Source: a bacterium (lineage in GTDB: Bacteria > Planctomycetota > UBA11346). From it: 6,459 bases of DNA. The stretch lies in contig JAIFKN010000188.1 in the NCBI GenBank assembly GCA_020049615.1, positions 1 to 6,459 of the forward strand, in the 5' to 3' direction. Within the stretch, counting starts at the first letter, position 1. Each line of letters begins with the position of its first letter. Positions 5,937-6,459 of the stretch are shown here, in pieces. A program made the translations under genes and the position numbers. Below the pieces are notes generated by a model that did not search any database, had not been told where the DNA came from, and saw nothing but the letters and a program-made list of their open reading frames with translations.

Positions 5937-6459
5937 ATGAGTCTCCCCCTCGGCGTCACCTACTACCCCGAACACACCGACCCAGCCAACTGGGACGGCG
6001 ATCTGGCTCGCATCCGCGCCAGCGGCCTGTCCTTCGTGCGCAACATGGACATCTGCTGGACCAAGGTCGAGCCGCGCGAGGGCGTCTATACCTTCGACTG
6101 GCTCGATGACTTCCTCGAGCGCTGCCAGCGGCACGGCGTGCAGGTGGTGCTGTCCACGCCCAGCGCCGCCCCGCCGCCGTGGCTGGTGAAGGCCTACCCC
6201 GAGGTGCAGGCGGCGCAGGCTGACGGCACGCCCTTTCCTCCGGGCGTGCGGCGGCAGGTGTCGGTGGTCTCATCGATCTTCCGCCACTTCGCCTGCCAGA
6301 TCGCCACCGTCATGGCCAGGCGCTACGGCCATCATCCGGCGGTGGTCGGCATGCAGATGGACAACGAGCTGCATGGCAACGAGGACCAGGCCATGGGCGG
6401 CTTCCCCGAGGACCATTCGCGCGAGGCGGTGTTCCGCTTCCGCGAGTGGCTGAAGGCGC
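5937..6459 (+). CDS. Glycoside hydrolase family 42 beta-galactosidase, N-terminal part, cut by window edge
   Basis: The frame is open to the right edge, giving 174 residues, about a quarter of a normal GH42 enzyme. It matches the start of the catalytic TIM barrel: LGVTYYPEHTDPANWDGDLARIRASG (5-30), VEPREGVYTFDWLDDFLERC (44-63), VVLSTPSAAPPPWLVKAYPEV (70-90) and AVVGMQMDNELHG (135-147). E144 in the DNE motif corresponds to the family's acid/base glutamate. The enzyme would release terminal beta-galactose from short galactosides. No signal peptide is seen, so it is probably cytoplasmic. Two features are unusual: NMDICWTKVEP where the family usually has a GEFAWSRLEP-like segment, and RRQVSVVSSIF where a Cys-Pro-Asn-type loop is common. 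An in-frame ATG at 5928 adds three residues and cannot be excluded, as neither start has a clear ribosome binding site. Confidence 0.88.
   Translation, partial: MSLPLGVTYYPEHTDPANWDGDLARIRASGLSFVRNMDICWTKVEPREGVYTFDWLDDFLERCQRHGVQVVLSTPSAAPPPWLVKAYPEVQAAQADGTPFPPGVRRQVSVVSSIFRHFACQIATVMARRYGHHPAVVGMQMDNELHGNEDQAMGGFPEDHSREAVFRFREWLKA

Overview
The window is GC-rich and fully bacterial in layout. It looks like part of a carbohydrate-use locus from a member of the PVC superphylum (Lentisphaerota, Verrucomicrobiota or Planctomycetota). The main reasons are a type IV pseudopilin-like protein of the 'H-X9-DG' class, two XylR-type regulators (LacI-like sugar sensor fused to an AraC helix-turn-helix) and a large right-handed beta-helix protein, a mix that is common in those phyla. 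The genus cannot be told from the sequence alone.

Layout from left to right. (1) Positions 1-1807, minus strand: the first 602 residues of an exported beta-helix (DUF1565/pectate-lyase-like) protein, cut by the left window edge. (2) 1808-1941: a divergent control region with a 14-bp direct repeat at an exact 21-bp period, the geometry expected for an AraC-family operator. (3) 1942-3036, plus strand: a complete XylR-like regulator. (4) 3037-3072: a 36-bp convergent gap with no obvious terminator. (5) 3073-3780, minus: the H-X9-DG pseudopilin. (6) 3781-3848: a short gap with two inverted repeats. (7) 3849-4998, minus: a second XylR-like regulator, split by a single frameshift near 4618. (8) 5061-5867, minus: an AraC regulator with an N-terminal cupin-type sugar-binding domain. 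(9) 5868-5936: a short divergent intergenic region, visibly AT-richer than its surroundings. (10) 5937 to the right edge, plus: the N-terminal third or so of a GH42 beta-galactosidase.

How the genes may work together (inference). Two enzyme/regulator pairs are arranged head to head: beta-helix protein with XylR-like regulator 1, and GH42 enzyme with the cupin-AraC regulator. Each regulator probably controls its divergent neighbour in response to a sugar. Between the pairs, on the minus strand, lie the broken second XylR-like regulator and the pseudopilin. These may be co-transcribed with the cupin-AraC gene, since gaps are 62 and 68 bp, but that is not shown. The beta-helix protein would act outside the cytoplasm on a polysaccharide or glycan, while the GH42 enzyme shows no signal peptide and would cleave imported galactosides inside the cell.

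No tRNA, rRNA, CRISPR array, insertion sequence or attachment site was seen. Because codon third positions are so GC-rich, many long antisense reading frames occur. The largest, about 538 codons opposite the beta-helix gene, is a shadow and not a gene.
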